DNA from: TMP-86 sp039807285
Lineage (GTDB): Bacteria > Pseudomonadota > Gammaproteobacteria > Steroidobacterales > Steroidobacteraceae
Assembly (NCBI GenBank): GCA_044226785.1
Contig: JBGAGK010000012.1
Location: forward strand, 73,279-137,278
Direction: 5' to 3'
DNA: 64,000 nucleotides
The position numbers and the translations under genes were made by a program. The notes under the pieces are model-generated. The model was given only the letters and a program-made list of their open reading frames with translations, searched no databases and was not told where the DNA came from. This document shows, piece after piece, positions 62,223-64,000 of the stretch. Position 1 is the stretch's first letter; every line of letters begins with the position of its first letter.

Positions 62223-62849
62223 ATGACCCGACTTGCACTGTTACCCCTGCTGCTGCTCTCGACCCTCCTGACGGGTTGCGGTTACAACACCTTCCAGGCC
62301 CAGGACGAAGAGATCAAGTCTGCCTGGTCTGAAGTGCTGAACCAGTACCAGCGGCGTGCCGACCTCATTCCCAATCTGGTCAATACGGTCAAGGGCTATG
62401 CGGCGCAGGAGCAGACCGTACTGCTCGGTGTGACCCAGGCACGCGCCAGGGTGGGCTCGATCCAGGCCACACCGGAATTGATCAACAACCCCGACGCGTT
62501 CGCCAAATTCCAGGCGGCCCAGGGCGAGCTGAGCAGTGCGCTGTCGCGCCTGCTGGTGGTGTCGGAGAATTATCCGCAGCTCAAGTCGGATCAGAATTTC
62601 CGGGATCTGCAGGCCCAGCTCGAAGGCACCGAGAACCGGATCACGGTGGCCCGCAACCGCTATATCGACTCGGTCAAGCGGTACAACGTGAGCGTGCGAT
62701 CGTTCCCGCAGAACCTGACCGCCATGATTTTCGGCTACAAGCCGAAACCGAACTTCAGCGTGGAGAATGAAGCGGCCATCTCCCGGCCGCCATCGGTGGA
62801 TTTCGGGTCGGCTCCGGCGGCAGCTCCATCCGCGGCCCCGTCGCGCTAG
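62223..62849 (+). CDS. lemA: LemA family lipoprotein
   Basis: 208 residues with lipobox LLTGC (Cys19). The LemA helical bundle is YNTFQAQDEEIKSAWSEVLN, QYQRRADLIPNLVNTVKGYA, QGELSSALSRLLVVSENYPQ, LEGTENRITVARNRYIDSVK and YNVSVRSFPQNLTAMIFGYK. It has a GGAGGA ribosome site just before ATG 62223. It heads a cassette with two TPM-domain genes, an arrangement seen in many bacteria, suggesting a shared envelope role. Confidence 0.93.
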   Translation: MTRLALLPLLLLSTLLTGCGYNTFQAQDEEIKSAWSEVLNQYQRRADLIPNLVNTVKGYAAQEQTVLLGVTQARARVGSIQATPELINNPDAFAKFQAAQGELSSALSRLLVVSENYPQLKSDQNFRDLQAQLEGTENRITVARNRYIDSVKRYNVSVRSFPQNLTAMIFGYKPKPNFSVENEAAISRPPSVDFGSAPAAAPSAAPSR

Positions 62850-62883
62850 GGCGGCAAGCGGCAAGTCCGTGTTGCGGACATCC

Positions 62884-63765
62884 ATGCGCATGCGACTGGC
62901 AGGCCTGATCGGCGGGTGGCTCCTGCTGTGTGGCTCTGCGCTGCAGGCCCAGGTGCCGGTCCCGCCGCTGGGCGCGCGCGTCACGGATCTGACGGGCACG
63001 CTGTCCGGTGATGCGGTATCGCGCATCGAGGCCCAGCTCAAGGACCTGGAGGCGCGCAAGGGCAGTCAGATCGCGGTGCTCATCGTGCCCACCACGCAGC
63101 CCGAGGACATCGAGCAGTTCGGAATTCGCGTCGCGGAGAGCTGGAAGCTGGGGCGTAAGGGCGTGGATGACGGCGCGATCCTGATCGTCGCCAAGGACGA
63201 CCGGCGGGTCCGCATCGAAGTCGGCTACGGACTGGAAGGTGCGCTGCCCGACATCACTGCCAAGCGCATCATTTCCGAGATCATCACCCCGCATTTCAGG
63301 CAGGGTGACTTCGACGGAGGCATCGAAGCCGGCGTCGATCAGATGATCCGCGTGGTCAATGGCGAACCTCTCCCCGAGCCGGACAAGCGCTGGGAAAACC
63401 AGAAGGGCCTGTCGAACCTGCTGCCGCTGTTGTTGGTGGTGGTGTTCGTTGCCAGCGGCATCCTGCGGGCCATCCTGGGCAGAGGCCTGGGATCGGTGGC
63501 GACCGGCGGCCTTGCCGGCTTCATCGCCTGGGTGCTCAGTCACTGGTTGCCCATCGGCCTGGGCGCCGGGATCCTGGCATTCCTGTTCTCGCTCGCACTG
63601 GGCTCCTCGCGAGGATGGTCGAACCGCGGAGGCTGGGGCAGTGGCGGCTGGGGTGGATTGGGCGGCGGGCTGGGTGGCGGCTGGGGCGGCGGAGGTCTGG
63701 GCGGCGGAGGTTTCAGCGGAGGCGGGGGCGGGTTCGGGGGCGGCGGCGCTTCAGGAGGCTGGTGA
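62884..63765 (+). CDS. TPM-domain exported protein with Gly-rich tail (YgcG-like)
   Basis: 293 residues. The signal peptide MRMRLAGLIGGWLLLCGSAL is cut near LQA-QV. The TPM domain (about 25-160) reads VTDLTGTLSGDAVSRIEAQL, GSQIAVLIVPTTQPEDIEQF, WKLGRKGVDDGAILIVAKDD and RRVRIEVGYGLEGALPDITA. Two membrane helices follow (LLPLLLVVVFVASGILRAIL; GLGAGILAFLFSLAL). A Gly/Trp-rich repeat tail (GGWGSGGWGGLGGG type) closes it, as in YgcG proteins. ATG 62884 and 62890 are both possible. Its stop overlaps the next start (TGATG). Confidence 0.9.
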   Translation: MRMRLAGLIGGWLLLCGSALQAQVPVPPLGARVTDLTGTLSGDAVSRIEAQLKDLEARKGSQIAVLIVPTTQPEDIEQFGIRVAESWKLGRKGVDDGAILIVAKDDRRVRIEVGYGLEGALPDITAKRIISEIITPHFRQGDFDGGIEAGVDQMIRVVNGEPLPEPDKRWENQKGLSNLLPLLLVVVFVASGILRAILGRGLGSVATGGLAGFIAWVLSHWLPIGLGAGILAFLFSLALGSSRGWSNRGGWGSGGWGGLGGGLGGGWGGGGLGGGGFSGGGGGFGGGGASGGW

Positions 63766-64000
63766 TGAAAGCCCGTCGCATGTTGCGTCATCTGCTGGTC
63801 CCGCACTGGAATGCGCGCCGGCTGTTTCCGGAAGCCACGCTCGATGCCATCGAGGCGGCCATCTCCCGGACCGAAAAGACCCATGGCGGGGAGATCCGCT
63901 TTGCCATCGAGACGGCGCTGCCGATGCCCGACATCTGGAACGACATCGGTCCGCGCCACCATGCCCGGGCGGTCTTTGCGCATCTGGGCGTGTGGAACAC
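63765..64000 (+). CDS. Second TPM-domain protein (partial, 3' end outside window)
   Basis: 78 residues before the window edge: MKARRMLRHLLVPHWNARRL, FPEATLDAIEAAISRTEKTH, GGEIRFAIETALPMPDIWND. There is no signal peptide. The HGGEIRFAIE strand and helix match the beginning of a TPM domain, as in the smaller TPM protein that often follows the YgcG-like gene. Its ATG overlaps the upstream stop, so it belongs to the lemA operon. Confidence 0.8.
   Translation, partial: MKARRMLRHLLVPHWNARRLFPEATLDAIEAAISRTEKTHGGEIRFAIETALPMPDIWNDIGPRHHARAVFAHLGVWN

Noticed and set aside
63650..63765. Gly-rich repeat DNA at the end of the TPM gene as a separate repeat element
   Set aside because: It encodes the normal Gly/Trp-rich tail of YgcG-like proteins.

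Overview
The window is 64 kb of GC-rich gammaproteobacterial chromosome. The lineage call rests on gene content and order: hemJ, a DUF6776 protein, bactofilin and erpA in a row; convergent ppx and ppk1; tyrS divergent from an M23 peptidase and followed by an rRNA operon; ttcA, speA and greB. This suggests a relative of the Xanthomonadales, Nevskiales or Steroidobacterales. There are no insertion sequences, prophage genes or CRISPR arrays. Most coding regions are intact and densely packed, with many ATGA, TGATG or GTGA stop/start overlaps.

Layout. 1-9.5 kb is housekeeping: a partial iron/B12 permease, rppH, hemJ, DUF6776, bactofilin, erpA, ppx and ppk1 (overlapping at their 3' ends), an M23 endopeptidase and tyrS. 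9.5-16.4 kb is one rRNA operon with tandem promoters, boxA sites, 16S, tRNA-Ile, tRNA-Ala, 23S, 5S and a strong terminator. The 23S gene is the most striking object in the window. It is split by three group I introns at E. coli positions 1917, 1923 and 1951, leaving a 6-nt and a 28-nt exon. The middle intron carries the frameshifted remains of a LAGLIDADG homing endonuclease. Both spacer tRNAs and the 16S have unusual bases at normally fixed positions.

16.6-30 kb holds a secreted subtilase, a dipeptide epimerase-like enzyme, fbp and moeB, an ABC exporter, a DUF885 lipoprotein, a ccdAB toxin-antitoxin pair and a bufferin-type RiPP operon (precursor, MNIO oxidase, partner protein). 30-40 kb is a TonB-receptor neighbourhood with a TPR sulfotransferase, a TPR 2-oxoglutarate oxygenase and a TPR aspartyl/asparaginyl hydroxylase translationally coupled to an OmpA-like protein. 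40-48 kb has small envelope proteins, a deleted nucleotidyltransferase, an M32 carboxypeptidase, ttcA, a phosphatase/ADP-ribosylglycohydrolase fusion, and a zinc-peptidase/ATP-grasp pair. 48-64 kb has an S9 peptidase homologue lacking its serine, two unknown proteins, Nudix and AhpD-like enzymes, a UvrD-type helicase, an exported methyltransferase, an RRM protein, the speA/GST/hss polyamine region, greB, and a lemA-TPM-TPM cassette that runs off the right edge.

Calls come from reading motifs, frames and base pairing by eye. No database search was run, so family names for the less common proteins are provisional.
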